Counted from the stretch's first letter, positions 46,129-55,576 are shown. The stretch is DNA of 64,000 bases from Ktedonobacterales bacterium (GCA_036557285.1 DATBHW010000003.1:62001-126000); one strand, 5' to 3'. Notes: generated by a model not told the origin, from the letters alone. Numbers and translations are program-made.

Positions 46129-47223
46129 CTAGCCCTGCGCTGGTTCAGATACCACTGCTGGCGAAAGCGCCAGATCGCGCTGAAGCCTCGCCATTTCATT
46201 TTGGAAGCTGGTTTCCAGCGCGCGTTTCTCCTCTGGCGGCAGGAAACTCTGGCGCGCTCCATTGAGCAAGATAGTGTTGACAGCGGCAAGATCAAAGCCG
46301 AACGGGTCGGCCAGCAGTGCCACCTCTTGATTCAGCGTCGTATTAAAAAGCGGCGGGTCGTCGGAATTGACCGTGAGAGGCACGCCAGCGCCATACAGGC
46401 GCGGTAGAGGATGCGCGGCCAGACTGGGATAGACGCCCAGGCGCAGATTGCTCGTTGGGCAGACCTCCACAGGAACGCCCTGCTCGGCCAGATACTCCAC
46501 CAGCGCCTCGTCCTCAATCGAGCGCACGCCATGCCCCACGCGCTCAGCCCCCAGCGCCCGCACAGCGCCCCAGACACCCTCCGGGCCAACCGTCTCGCCC
46601 GCGTGCGGCGCGCTGTGCAGCCCTGCCGCCCGCGCCTTGTCGAAGAAGGGGGCAAAACGCTCTGGCGGATAGCCAACCTCACCGCCGCCCAGGCCAAGCG
46701 CCACGACCCCATCGGCCATCCCCTCTATCGCCACCGCCGTCACATATTCGGCGAGCTGGCGGTTCCGCGCCTCATCTTCGATATTGCGCACAATATCAAA
46801 GACCCAGCGCATCTCCACGCCAAAATCGGCCCGCGCTCGCGTGCGCCCCCGTGTCAGCCCGCTGAAGAACGTATCGAAAGGAATGCTCAGCGCAGCGTAA
46901 TGCGTGCTGGGCGAGAACGTCACTTCGGCGTAGCGCGCGTTCTGGCGAGCCATCCCCGCGCCAAACTCGTAGGCGATCAGTTCATAATCTTCTGCCGTTT
47001 TCAGGCAGCCCGTAATCTCAAAATAGACCTGGAGGAAATGATCGAAATCGCGGTAGCGAAACCACTGCTGAAGCTCTTCCACCGTCTGCGCGGGCAACTG
47101 CTTGCCGTTGCGCTGCGCCAGCGCCAGGAGCGTGGCGGGCTGAATCGAGCCTTCCAGATGCACATGCAGTTCCGCTTTTGGCGCGGCCCCCAGGTACGCC
47201 GCCAGGTTCTCAGGAATCCGCAT
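46129..47223 (-). CDS. add: Adenosine deaminase
   Basis: 364 residues. Zinc ligands are in ELHVHLEGSIQPATLL at the N-terminus; the substrate/metal segments APHAGETVGPEG, RVGHGVRSIED, VCPTSNLRLGVYP and TVNSDDPPLFNTTL follow in the family order. It converts adenosine to inosine in purine salvage. Some members of this family act on other adenine derivatives, so the exact substrate is not certain. ATG 47223 is taken as start. It is a single gene, followed by gap on the same strand after 126 bases that contain a repeat half-copy. Confidence 0.9.
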   Translation of the reverse strand: MRIPENLAAYLGAAPKAELHVHLEGSIQPATLLALAQRNGKQLPAQTVEELQQWFRYRDFDHFLQVYFEITGCLKTAEDYELIAYEFGAGMARQNARYAEVTFSPSTHYAALSIPFDTFFSGLTRGRTRARADFGVEMRWVFDIVRNIEDEARNRQLAEYVTAVAIEGMADGVVALGLGGGEVGYPPERFAPFFDKARAAGLHSAPHAGETVGPEGVWGAVRALGAERVGHGVRSIEDEALVEYLAEQGVPVEVCPTSNLRLGVYPSLAAHPLPRLYGAGVPLTVNSDDPPLFNTTLNQEVALLADPFGFDLAAVNTILLNGARQSFLPPEEKRALETSFQNEMARLQRDLALSPAVVSEPAQG

Positions 47224-47471
47224 AATCCTCCATCACCCACCCTCTTGCATGGGCGGGCGTGCTGTCAGAGCGCCTCTCTACTGCCTCTATTGTAGCTGCC
47301 AGCAGGCTTTTTGGGAAGAGTGAGATAATCCTGCCCATTGGTCCAGAAGCAAAACTGCCCAGATGGCTAGGGCCGCGCCAGAGCTACCTCTGCTAGAATG
47401 AATCATGGCTCAAGCTATCCCCGACGAACTCTTGCCCGTTTCTTTTGTCTATGTGTCTAAAGGAGGGAAGC

Positions 47472-48323
47472 GTGGAACAAACAGCAGCGCCTATGCGTGA
47501 AAAAGTATGCCTGGTCACAGGCAGTAACTCAGGAATAGGCAAAGAAACCGCGTTAGGATTGGCAAGGTTGGGCGCCACCGTCGTTATGGTCTGCCGTGAC
47601 CAGAGCAAAGGCGCAGCGGCTCAGGCAGAGATCAAGACCCAAAGCGGCAACCCCTCGGTTGACCTGCTTATCGCCGATCTCTCGTCGCAGCAATCCATCC
47701 GCCAACTGGCGCGGGAGATAACAGAACGCTATCCGCAGGTACACGTCCTGGTGAATAACGCCGGAGTTTCCCCCAGCCAACGCGCTCTCACCAGTGATGG
47801 CATCGAAAAGACGTTCGCCGTGAATCATCTGGCCCCTTTTTTGCTCACCAACCTGCTGCTTGAGCGATTGAAGGCCAGCGCCCCGGCGCGCGTCGTAACG
47901 GTTGCCTCAAGCGGCCAGAGCGCCATAAACTTCGACGACCTGCAAGGCGAAAAACACTACAGCATGCTGGGGGCTTACGGCCAGTCCAAATTAGCCAATA
48001 TCCTCTTCACCTACGAGCTTGCCAGACGGCTGGAGGGGACCGGCGTCACGGCAAATTGCCTGCATCCTGGCGTCGTCTCCACCAATCTTGCCCGCGAATT
48101 CAACCCGCTGTTCCGGGCAATGGCCCGACTCTTTTTCATCAGCCCGGCAAAAGGAGCGCAAACCTCCATCTATCTGGCCTCCTCGCCCGAAGTGGAGGGC
48201 GTAAGCGGCAAGTACTTCACCAAAAAGCGCGAGATACCATCATCCAAAGAATCGCATGACACGGCCAGCGCCCGGCGGCTCTGGCAGATCAGCGAGCAGC
48301 TTACCCAGCTTGTACCCGCTTAA
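47472..48323 (+). CDS. Short-chain dehydrogenase/reductase, retinol-dehydrogenase-like
   Basis: 283 residues from GTG 47472 with GGAGG five bases upstream. Cofactor motif TGSNSGIGKETALGLARLGA, VVMVCRDQSKG (Arg favouring NADP), structural NNAGVSPSQRALTSDG, catalytic Ser in VTVASSGQ and YGQSKLAN for Tyr and Lys. Size and sequence fit the RDH/WWOX-like group of classical SDRs. Substrate unknown. No obvious operon partner; the LLM oxidoreductase after it has its own promoter. Confidence 0.85.
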   Translation: MEQTAAPMREKVCLVTGSNSGIGKETALGLARLGATVVMVCRDQSKGAAAQAEIKTQSGNPSVDLLIADLSSQQSIRQLAREITERYPQVHVLVNNAGVSPSQRALTSDGIEKTFAVNHLAPFLLTNLLLERLKASAPARVVTVASSGQSAINFDDLQGEKHYSMLGAYGQSKLANILFTYELARRLEGTGVTANCLHPGVVSTNLAREFNPLFRAMARLFFISPAKGAQTSIYLASSPEVEGVSGKYFTKKREIPSSKESHDTASARRLWQISEQLTQLVPA

Positions 48324-48338
48324 ACCTCTTGCACCACA

Positions 48339-48367
48339 TTGCTATCTTTTCTATAGTGGGATAATAC
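48339..48367 (+). promoter_or_regulatory. Promoter for the LLM oxidoreductase/DUF4032 pair
   Basis: TTGCTA at 48339-48344 and TAATAC at 48362-48367 with a 17-base spacer, about 40 bases before the TTG start of the downstream gene. Confidence 0.6.
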
Positions 48368-48409
48368 AATGGTCTCTCCTGGGTTAGATAGCAGTAAGGA
48401 GTTTTTCAC

Positions 48410-49315
48410 TTGCGACTTGGTTTACAGGTTCCCAATTTCACCTATCCAGATGGGCAGAGCCATCTGGGCGACGCCTTCGGCCTCATCGCCGAGCGCGCCG
48501 AACGCGCAGGCGTCTATAGCCTGTGGGTAATGGACCATTTCTTCCAGATTCGCAACGTCGGGCCAGCCGAGCATGAAATGTTGGAAGGCTGGAGCGCCCT
48601 CGCCTTCGCCGCCGGGCGCACCAACCGCATCAAGCTGGGTACGATGGTCACAGGCATCACCTACCGCCATCCGGGCATCCTCGTCAAGACCGCGACTACC
48701 CTCGATGTCCTCTCGCACGGGCGCGCCTATTTCGGCATCGGCGCGGCCTGGAACGAGCAAGAGCATAAGGGACTGGGCGTCCCCTTCCCACCCCTGAAAG
48801 AACGCTTTGAGCGCCTGGAAGAGACGCTTCAGATCGCCTTGCAGATGTGGTCGGGAGACGAAAAACCCTACGAGGGCAAACACTACCACCTGGAGCGCCC
48901 CCTCAACTCGCCGCAGTCGGCGCAGCGCCCCCACCCGCCCATTCTGATCGGCGGCGGCGGCGAAGAGAAGACGCTGCGCATGGTCGCCCAGTATGCCGAC
49001 GCCTGCAACCTCTTCGCCCGCATGGGCAAAGACGTGGTGCAGCACAAGTTGGAAGTCCTGCAAGCGCACTGCGAACGGCTGGGCCGTCCCTACGAGCAGA
49101 TCGAAAAGACCACCCTCGACACCCTGCGGCTTTCGCGCGACGGCAGCAACGGCGCGCTGACTCCCGCAGCAGCGATTGACCGCTTCGGTGAACTGGCGGC
49201 AATGGGCATTGATCACGCCCTGGTCAATTCACCCACCGTCCACGAACTGGAGTTTTTCGATCTCCTGGCCGAGATCGTCCCGGAAGTCGAGAAAATCCCG
49301 GTTGCCGGGCGCTAA
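48410..49315 (+). CDS. LLM-class F420-dependent oxidoreductase
   Basis: 301 residues from TTG 48410, with TAAGGAG eight bases upstream. Characteristic segments are LGLQVPNFTYPDG, AERAGVYSLWVMDHFFQI, TNRIKLGTMVTGITYRHPGI, LSHGRAYFGIGAAWNEQEHKGLGVPFP and PPILIGGGGEEKTLRMVAQYAD. This is a close fit to the F420-dependent subfamily commonly annotated in Actinobacteria and Chloroflexota. Substrate unknown. It is followed after one base by the DUF4032-like gene, so the two are translationally coupled. Confidence 0.88.
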   Translation: MRLGLQVPNFTYPDGQSHLGDAFGLIAERAERAGVYSLWVMDHFFQIRNVGPAEHEMLEGWSALAFAAGRTNRIKLGTMVTGITYRHPGILVKTATTLDVLSHGRAYFGIGAAWNEQEHKGLGVPFPPLKERFERLEETLQIALQMWSGDEKPYEGKHYHLERPLNSPQSAQRPHPPILIGGGGEEKTLRMVAQYADACNLFARMGKDVVQHKLEVLQAHCERLGRPYEQIEKTTLDTLRLSRDGSNGALTPAAAIDRFGELAAMGIDHALVNSPTVHELEFFDLLAEIVPEVEKIPVAGR

Positions 49316-49316
49316 G

Positions 49317-50753
49317 ATGGGGAGGACGACCGCGCCGCGATCCATCAGCTTTGACCTGCCCAGGGCGGATCGCGGCGCGCTAGCCGAACTGCCCTGGCAA
49401 GCGCCGCTGGAGGGCTGGCCCGCGCTGGGCGTGCAGGCCATCTACGCGCGGCGCGGCGAATCGCGCCACACCGTCCTCTTTGTCGAGGCCGAAGGGCGGC
49501 GTTATGCCATCAAAGAAACTTCGCCAGAAGCGGCCCGCAAAGAGATCAACCAGCTTATCGAGATCAGGCAGCGCGGCATCTACGCCCTGGAGCCGGTGGG
49601 CGTCGTCGTAGCGCCTGGTCCACCCATTGCGGTTGGCAAAATCGCGGGCGTCACCCAATATCTGCCTGGCGACCTGGGCTACTGCGTCACCCGTCTGGCG
49701 CAGCGCGTCATCCCCCAGGCGCTGCTCTATCGCTATCCCTTCACCCGCCGCAATCGGGAGATGCTCTGGAACGCGATCATCGCCCTGCTGCTCAATCTGC
49801 ACGAGCGCGGCATCTTCTGGGGCGACCCCTCGCTGGCAAACACCCTGATCGATCTCAGCCAGCATAAAGTGCGCGCCCTGCTGGCCGACGCCGAAACCGT
49901 CGAACTCTATTCTGGCCCGCTGGACGAACACCGCCGCCAGGAAGACCTGGCCGCCTTGCAAGAATCGCTGCTCTGGACCGGCGAAGATATTCGCCAGTCG
50001 CGGGACGCCTATGGGCCGCTGCTCATTACTCAGGAAGATACCGCGTATATCGCCCGGCACTATGCCGCGCTGCGCCAGGTGCGCCACGAGCCAGAAGCAG
50101 CAGCGCAAGCGGCGACGCCTGAAGACAGCGGGGCGGAAGCGGAGCATATCGCCCGCCCGCTCACGCCCGTTGAGCGCGTGGCCGGGCAGCTATACGAACT
50201 GGGCTATTCCATTCTTGATATAAGCTGGCGCGCCATTCTGGCAACCGGCGATACCCTGCGCTCGCGTGCGCTGGCCGCGCATGCCGAAACGGCGCGCCCC
50301 CGCTGGTATCAGCAGCGCATTCAAGACGCGCTGGGGGTGCATATCCCGCGCCCCTATGCCCGCCAGTTCTACCGGCATCTCGTGCGCCACCAATGGCTGA
50401 TGAGCGAGCGCGCCAACCACGATATTCCGCTGGAAGAAGCCGCCCGCGATTGGTACGAACGCTATCACCTGCCAGCCATCACCTTGCTGCGCGCCTACTT
50501 CCCCTCTGAGTCCGATTCCCTGGAAGTCTACCTGGGCGTGCTGGACCGCAAGTGGGAACTCAGCCTGCGCGCCGGATTCGAGACCAACCTGGAAGAAGCC
50601 GCGCTTGACTACGCCCTGCGCCACGCCCGCTCAGCCGCTCTGCTGCATCGCGCCTTTACCGCCGTCGCCTCGCTGCTCCCCCAACGCAGCGAACTGCGCC
50701 GCCTGGTGCGCCCGGAAGATCAGCAGCAGAAGCCAGCGCCCCCAACAGCATAA
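49317..50753 (+). CDS. DUF4032-like protein with lipopolysaccharide-kinase-type fold
   Basis: 478 residues from ATG 49317, one base after the oxidoreductase stop. Residues about 15-55 (LPWQAPLEGWPALGVQAIYA, RRGESRHTVLFVEAEGRRYA, IKET) and about 150-200 (LLLNLHERGIFWGDPSLANT, LLADAETVEL) form an InaA/WaaP-like kinase core: an ATP-site lysine, a WGD catalytic loop followed by Asn, and DAE in place of DFG. The C-terminal half is a helical DUF4032-type domain (YERYHLPAITLLRAYFPSES). Members of this group have no established substrate. Coupling to an F420-type oxidoreductase is a clue but not proof of joint function. Confidence 0.75.
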   Translation: MGRTTAPRSISFDLPRADRGALAELPWQAPLEGWPALGVQAIYARRGESRHTVLFVEAEGRRYAIKETSPEAARKEINQLIEIRQRGIYALEPVGVVVAPGPPIAVGKIAGVTQYLPGDLGYCVTRLAQRVIPQALLYRYPFTRRNREMLWNAIIALLLNLHERGIFWGDPSLANTLIDLSQHKVRALLADAETVELYSGPLDEHRRQEDLAALQESLLWTGEDIRQSRDAYGPLLITQEDTAYIARHYAALRQVRHEPEAAAQAATPEDSGAEAEHIARPLTPVERVAGQLYELGYSILDISWRAILATGDTLRSRALAAHAETARPRWYQQRIQDALGVHIPRPYARQFYRHLVRHQWLMSERANHDIPLEEAARDWYERYHLPAITLLRAYFPSESDSLEVYLGVLDRKWELSLRAGFETNLEEAALDYALRHARSAALLHRAFTAVASLLPQRSELRRLVRPEDQQQKPAPPTA

Positions 50754-50787
50754 GACCAAATCCTGCTGCATGCTTGCGGTTTCGACT

Positions 50788-50842
50788 TGTAGCGCCGCCT
50801 TCCAGGCGGCTCGTCGCTGGCCGCCTGGAAGGCGGCGCTACA
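50788..50842. repeat. Dispersed palindrome, perfect 23-bp arms
   Basis: TGTAGCGCCGCCTTCCAGGC plus GGC at 50788-50810 is exactly inverted at 50820-50842 around a 9-base loop. This is the simplest and cleanest member of the family. A possible TATACT -10 for the next gene follows at about 50873. Confidence 0.8.
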
Positions 50843-50943
50843 GGTACAACGCTCCGCTTCAGGCGGATGTGGTATACTCTATCAAGATTGATATAGTCTC
50901 TTTTTGATATATATCTCCCCTGAAATAGAAAGGCAGGCGCCCC

Positions 50944-52041
50944 ATCATTACCCCTGGCTCTGCTCCCCGCATTTCTCGACGCGCTTTCCTGGGCCTGGCT
51001 GGCGCAGCCCTGCTTGTCGGCTGCGGCGCTTCGCCCACGCCGACCACCGGACCCGCCACGCCAACCGCAGGCAAGATGCTGCTCCCTGCTGAGCGTATCG
51101 CGCCGGAAAATGCCGGGCGGCTGACCTTGCTGGGCGTGCTGGAAGCGAACACCAGTCCGGTACGTGGCCTCGCCTGGTCGCCGGATGGCAGCGCCCTGGC
51201 GCTGAGCGCCTACAAAGACGCCCAGATTTGGGATGCCAACACAGGCCAGCGCCTGGCAAAGCTGCAAGGACACACCAGCGAAGTTGATGGCATTGCCTGG
51301 TCGCCCGACGGCAGCATGCTGGCATCCGCCAGCCGCGACGCCACGGTGCGGCTTTGGGATGCCCGGCAGCGCACACCGCTCACAGTCTTGCAAGACCCGG
51401 CCACGCACACCATGATGATCAACGTGGCGTGGTCGCCCGACAGCCGCAGACTGGCATCCGGGGACGGCAACGGCCTCGTGCAGCTATGGGACGCCAGCAC
51501 CGGCAAAAACCTGCTCTCCAGAAACGATCCGCCCCTCCACGGCGCGTCAACAAGGCTCCTGGCCTATGCCGTCTATGGCATTGGCTGGTCGCCAGACGGC
51601 CAGTACGTTGCCGCGAATCGCTACGATGGCCTGCTGCGTGTCTGGGAAGCCAGCACCGGCAAAATCATCGCCATCCGCCAGACGCTCATCGGACCAAATG
51701 GCCTGGCCTGGTCTCCTGATGGCCGCATACTCTCTGTGGGGACCGATACCGGCGCGATCCAGCTTTGGGATACCCGGACCTGGAACAATACGGCTACCCT
51801 TCAGGAACCTGGCGATTCCTTCGGATGGACCTACGCGGTCCCCTGGTCGCCGGATGGGCGCTTAATCGCTGCATCACGGCAAAACGCTCTGGCGCAGGTC
51901 TGGGACGCTGGCGCGGGTAAGAAACTGGTGGACCTGCGAGGACATTCCAACGTCCTCTGGGCAGCCGCGTGGTCGCCCGATGGGCTGCGGCTGGCCTCCG
52001 GCAGCGATGACGGGACGGCTCGGCTATGGGGCGTGCGCTAG
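50944..52041 (+). CDS. Tat-exported lipoprotein with seven-blade WD40 propeller, non-ATG start
   Basis: An ATG-only reading begins at 51076, but the same frame is open back to a TAG at 50926-50928 and encodes RISRRAFLGLAGAALLVGCG: a twin-arginine motif SRRAFLG, a hydrophobic stretch and a lipobox LVGC with Cys at 51022-51024. No ATG, GTG or TTG exists in that extension. The likely starts are ATC 50944 or ATT 50947, with AAAGG about ten bases upstream. After a Thr/Pro linker come seven WD40 blades (LAWSPDGSALALSAYKDAQI and similar). The protein would be folded before export and anchored outside. A sequencing error upstream of the start is an alternative. Confidence 0.7.
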   Translation: MITPGSAPRISRRAFLGLAGAALLVGCGASPTPTTGPATPTAGKMLLPAERIAPENAGRLTLLGVLEANTSPVRGLAWSPDGSALALSAYKDAQIWDANTGQRLAKLQGHTSEVDGIAWSPDGSMLASASRDATVRLWDARQRTPLTVLQDPATHTMMINVAWSPDSRRLASGDGNGLVQLWDASTGKNLLSRNDPPLHGASTRLLAYAVYGIGWSPDGQYVAANRYDGLLRVWEASTGKIIAIRQTLIGPNGLAWSPDGRILSVGTDTGAIQLWDTRTWNNTATLQEPGDSFGWTYAVPWSPDGRLIAASRQNALAQVWDAGAGKKLVDLRGHSNVLWAAAWSPDGLRLASGSDDGTARLWGVR

Positions 52042-52083
52042 AAGCCGCCCACAGTAATGTGAAGCCAGGCGACATGCCCGCCG

Positions 52084-53211
52084 TCAAAAATCCCGGTGCG
52101 GAGTCCCTGCGCTCGCAAACTCCTGGAGCAGGGGGTCAAGCGGTGTCCCGGTGGGCTGCGGCCAGAGCGGTGGCAGCCCTCTCTTGGCCCGCTGGATTTC
52201 CTGCACGAGCCGGTCAATTTCTGCTTTCGTGCGCACCAGCGCGTGTTCTGCGTCCGCGCTGCGCTGCAAGCGTTGAATCAGATTGTTCAGCGAGTACGCG
52301 ATCTGCCAGAGGATATGCTCTTGCGCCAGCGGGGCGCGGGCCGAGAAATCGCCGTTAGCGACGCGGGCATGCGTCTGCCGAATAGCTTCGATGCCGTATT
52401 CCAACTGGCGGGTTTGCTCGGCAATGGCATGTTCCAGCCGGGCAACTTCTTCCGCCCGGTCTGCTCTTGCGATGGCATTATCAACCGAGCGCGCGCCCAT
52501 CCAGCCAAAGAGGGCCGCGAAGAAAAGCAAAATAATATGTCGGTTGATCATGCCCCAATAACCGAACGTTTTTAATTGAATATCGATCCCATTGAAGCTG
52601 ACGCCCTGGATGGTAATGACCTCATAGGGCTTGAGAAAAAAGGTTCCAATTACAAACGCAATCGCTATAGCCGCAAATACCCAGGGGGCGCGCCGATTCC
52701 CGATCACGGAGACCAGAACAATAGGGATAGCGAAGAGATCATAAAGAGGCAGGTCGGTCAGCCGCAAGTTTTCATCCTGAAGGATAACAGCGGCCATGAG
52801 CAGCATGAGCACACTTGGAACCAGATATGCAGCGGTGCGAGTACGCCCCGTTCGGTTCAGGATAGCGGCGACCAGGAGGAAGATACCTATCAGGCCAACT
52901 GCCTCGGCGGTCGTAGGATCGGCCAGGCTATTTGAGACCAGAGCAATCAGACAAGCAAAAGTAGCAAGAATACTGAAACTGGTCAGTTCCGCTTTGCGCA
53001 ACCGTTCACGCTCTGAAATGGGTATGGAGTAGTTAGGCCACCGCGGAGCTGTCAGATTGAGCCACCAGCCCAATAATCCCTCACGCTGCACAATCCTCAC
53101 ACTGCTATTTGGGTCTTCATAGGGTGGCTCCCCCCCTCTCCGGTAAATCGCTGGCCGAAGGTTCGCTGATGAGGATGGCAAGCCCTCTCTATTGCCCGAC
53201 AGATAACTCAT
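52084..53211 (-). CDS. Six-helix membrane protein with HAMP-like domain and coiled coil
   Basis: 375 residues. After a cytoplasmic N-terminus of about 75 residues, six hydrophobic helices span about 80-250 (FSILATFACLIALVSNSL to NRHIILLFFAALFGWMG). A coiled coil (ARADRAEEVARLEHAIAEQT) and a HAMP-like stretch (VANGDFSARAPLAQEHILWQ, then IAYSLNNLIQRLQR) follow, and a C-terminal helix-rich tail. No kinase, cyclase or methyl-accepting domain follows, so any output must go through a partner. It begins 40 bases after the synthase/methyltransferase fusion on the same strand, suggesting an operon. Confidence 0.7.
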   Translation of the reverse strand: MSYLSGNREGLPSSSANLRPAIYRRGGEPPYEDPNSSVRIVQREGLLGWWLNLTAPRWPNYSIPISERERLRKAELTSFSILATFACLIALVSNSLADPTTAEAVGLIGIFLLVAAILNRTGRTRTAAYLVPSVLMLLMAAVILQDENLRLTDLPLYDLFAIPIVLVSVIGNRRAPWVFAAIAIAFVIGTFFLKPYEVITIQGVSFNGIDIQLKTFGYWGMINRHIILLFFAALFGWMGARSVDNAIARADRAEEVARLEHAIAEQTRQLEYGIEAIRQTHARVANGDFSARAPLAQEHILWQIAYSLNNLIQRLQRSADAEHALVRTKAEIDRLVQEIQRAKRGLPPLWPQPTGTPLDPLLQEFASAGTPHRDF

Positions 53212-53251
53212 GGATACCCCCTGTGCAGAAAAATAGATGAGGACTCCACTC

Positions 53252-55129
53252 TTATGTCCTCGGACTTGCTCTGCGAGCGCAAGCGAAGAAGAGTTGCATA
53301 CTTGCCAGAAACTCTCCGCGTTGTGCGGCTATTTCTACAGCCTTTAACCAGGCATTAATTTCATCTTTCATCGCTGGCTCTTCTTCTGCAAGCGCGTGAG
53401 CCATCTGAGAGAGCAAGAGCGCCGCATCAACGGCGGGCCAGGACGTGAGGGCGAGGACTTCTACCTGCACCTTAACGTTTTCCCAAGCATCACTACCTTG
53501 CTGATGCAAAAGGCTGTAGAATTGGCGGCCAATCAGCGCATGTGCGCTTTCCCGCTGCTTATATGCCAGGATGGCATTCAGGGTATGGTCGTCATTTCCT
53601 CCAGCTGGGCTGCCGGGGAATAGGGCCACCATCTTCCAATCAGGCTCAACAAGTGTCAGGGTGCCTCCTGGGCGCAAGACACGCCACATCTCAGCCAGCG
53701 CGGGCGCTGGTTCGGGGATGTGCTGGAGCAGACGATCAGCGCGGACGCAATCAAAGGAACGATTGGGAAAGGGCATCTCCTGCGCCTCTGCTGCCACCAC
53801 TCGCGAGTTGAACCGCCCCGAAATCGCCTCTTTGGCAGACCGGAGAAGTTCGTGATTATGATCTAAGCCGATTACCAGCCCATCCTCTCCTACCCGATCA
53901 GACAGGGCGGGCAGGTCCACTCCAATGCCACAGCCGACATCCAACACCTGCATCCCAGGCTCAATCTGGAGCAAATCGTAGCTTAAGGTTTTGTACCTTT
54001 GAATCGTAGCTCCCCCATGCTCAACGACCTGGCGGAGATAGTTGGCTTCAAATTCCGTTGAAGCTGCAAATGGCAGGAAACCTTGCCTGTCACCTGATGC
54101 TGCCTTCTGGTCTGTAGTCATCTCAGTTGCCTTTGCGATGGTTGAAGTAGATAACGTCGTTCCAAGAGGCCGGGAGGTCTTCTTACTAAATACCTTCATT
54201 GTTGTTTCCTGAGCATCTTGATGATTGCCCTCTGCCAGCCTTCTTTGGCTGTTCAGCAGATCAAGGTCCATATGTACCTGCCGGTTCGCCTGGCGCATAG
54301 CAGCCCTCAGTAATCCAGTAAGATCGGGTGTTTGATGCCGTTGTTCTAGCAAGGACAATCGTTTGGTAATGTCTTCGGCTAAGAAAGCTACAGTAATTTG
54401 ATAGATAAGTGGCAGCGTATCTGGAGAAACGGACAATTCTTTCAGACGTAGTTCACGGATTTCATCTAAACCAACACCATGCTCTACCCATCCGACCACA
54501 TCATTGCATGGGGCAAAACGATAGGGCGGCAGTAAGCCATGAATCTCAGCCCGCATCAAACTCATGGCAGGTCGGCGAGGAACCGCCATGAGCCTCTCGA
54601 TTCCAAGGCGTTCACAAATCCGTATATAGGTAGCCGCAATAGTGTCGAGGATATCAAGTATCTCCCCCCATTCGAGACTAAACTGTAAAGCAAGACCTCT
54701 GATTACTGCAAATGTGCCTTTCTCCACAATTTGCTCAGATAAGGAACCAGGCTGAAACTGGACCATAGACTGTATGGTCCCTACTGGAGCCAGCTCCAAA
54801 CCAGCCGTTGCGACAATGGAATCAGGCTGCTCCGAATCCCGACGACGTATCCCCAGATAAACGGTATCTTGCAAAGAAGGCTTCTGGGAGGATGAACGCT
54901 TTGCGCCTGGCATAGAAGCGCGGGCAAATCGTTCCGCTTGCAGCGCGCGCGCCTTATCATAGGCTGGTGAAGTTGGGGAGACAATGAATGCTTCCAGGGA
55001 GGGTACGACGCTGACAGGGGGCAGCGTAAACAAACCTGAGTCTGGTATGTTCAGTCTTTCAGATGGGGTTAGGGGGCGGCTTTTAGTGCGCCTTAGCAAA
55101 TTCCCTGCCCGTTGTGGAAATGAGGCCAT
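53252..55129 (-). CDS. Fusion of a possible acyl-transferase/autoinducer-synthase-like domain and a class I methyltransferase
   Basis: 625 residues from ATG 55127-55129. The C-terminal 250 residues are a class I SAM methyltransferase: VLDVGCGIGVDLPALSDRVG, GLVIGLDHNHELLRSAKEAI, MPFPNRSFDCVRADRLLQHI and EMWRVLRPGGTLTLVEPDW. The N-terminal 300 residues have no clear Pfam-style signature. The order of an N-terminal contact helix, a beta pair, TFAVIRGLALQF, then a long helix (IAATYIRICERLGIERLMAV) and a strand/loop is like the GNAT fold of AHL synthases and FeeM-type N-acyl amino acid synthases. This is an inference. A helical linker of about 60 residues joins the two. It is followed by a six-helix HAMP-type protein. 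Confidence 0.6.
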   Translation of the reverse strand: MASFPQRAGNLLRRTKSRPLTPSERLNIPDSGLFTLPPVSVVPSLEAFIVSPTSPAYDKARALQAERFARASMPGAKRSSSQKPSLQDTVYLGIRRRDSEQPDSIVATAGLELAPVGTIQSMVQFQPGSLSEQIVEKGTFAVIRGLALQFSLEWGEILDILDTIAATYIRICERLGIERLMAVPRRPAMSLMRAEIHGLLPPYRFAPCNDVVGWVEHGVGLDEIRELRLKELSVSPDTLPLIYQITVAFLAEDITKRLSLLEQRHQTPDLTGLLRAAMRQANRQVHMDLDLLNSQRRLAEGNHQDAQETTMKVFSKKTSRPLGTTLSTSTIAKATEMTTDQKAASGDRQGFLPFAASTEFEANYLRQVVEHGGATIQRYKTLSYDLLQIEPGMQVLDVGCGIGVDLPALSDRVGEDGLVIGLDHNHELLRSAKEAISGRFNSRVVAAEAQEMPFPNRSFDCVRADRLLQHIPEPAPALAEMWRVLRPGGTLTLVEPDWKMVALFPGSPAGGNDDHTLNAILAYKQRESAHALIGRQFYSLLHQQGSDAWENVKVQVEVLALTSWPAVDAALLLSQMAHALAEEEPAMKDEINAWLKAVEIAAQRGEFLASMQLFFACARRASPRT

Positions 55130-55273
55130 ACAACCACCTTCACTACTAGAAATCCAATCATTGGATACATCAGGGAGCATAGCAGACAAACGCACAGCCT
55201 GTCAACCTCTGTGTCCATTTGGGGGATAAACAGCGCGCGCCATTCTCCACGCCACCCTTCCAGGCCAACGCCG

Positions 55274-55458
55274 CCTGTACCGCCGCCGTCCCTGGCGGCG
55301 CAACGCCGCGCCAGTGCGAACGCTCTCCCTGAAGTGCAGCGTTCCAGCAGGCCAGCGGGGGCCGCCAGAGACGGCGGCGGTACAGGCCCCTTCAGCCCCC
55401 CTGCCGCCTGGAAGGCGGCGCTACAGGCCCCTCCTGCCGCCTGGAAGGCGGCGCTACA
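55274..55458. repeat. Dispersed element with 17-bp terminal inverted repeats and two tandem half-copies
   Basis: CCTGTACCGCCGCCGTC at 55274-55290 is exactly inverted at 55370-55386 (113-bp element). Two identical 25-base units starting CTGCCGCCTGGAAGGCGGCG follow at 55401-55425 and 55434-55458. Nothing else is recognised in 55130-55541. Confidence 0.7.
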
Positions 55459-55541
55459 AGTGGCGCCCCAGACCCGCCAGCCCAACGCGCAGCGACAGCC
55501 AGCCTGGAAGTCCCAAATGCGCCCTATTGGACACGAAAAGC

Positions 55542-55570
55542 TTGACGAGGCAGGCGATCTTCAGTATACT
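55542..55570 (+). promoter_or_regulatory. Promoter of a structured leader or small RNA
   Basis: TTGACG at 55542-55547 and TATACT at 55565-55570 with a 17-base spacer. No start codon with a ribosome site follows for more than 350 bases. Confidence 0.7.
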
Positions 55571-55576
55571 ACGAGC

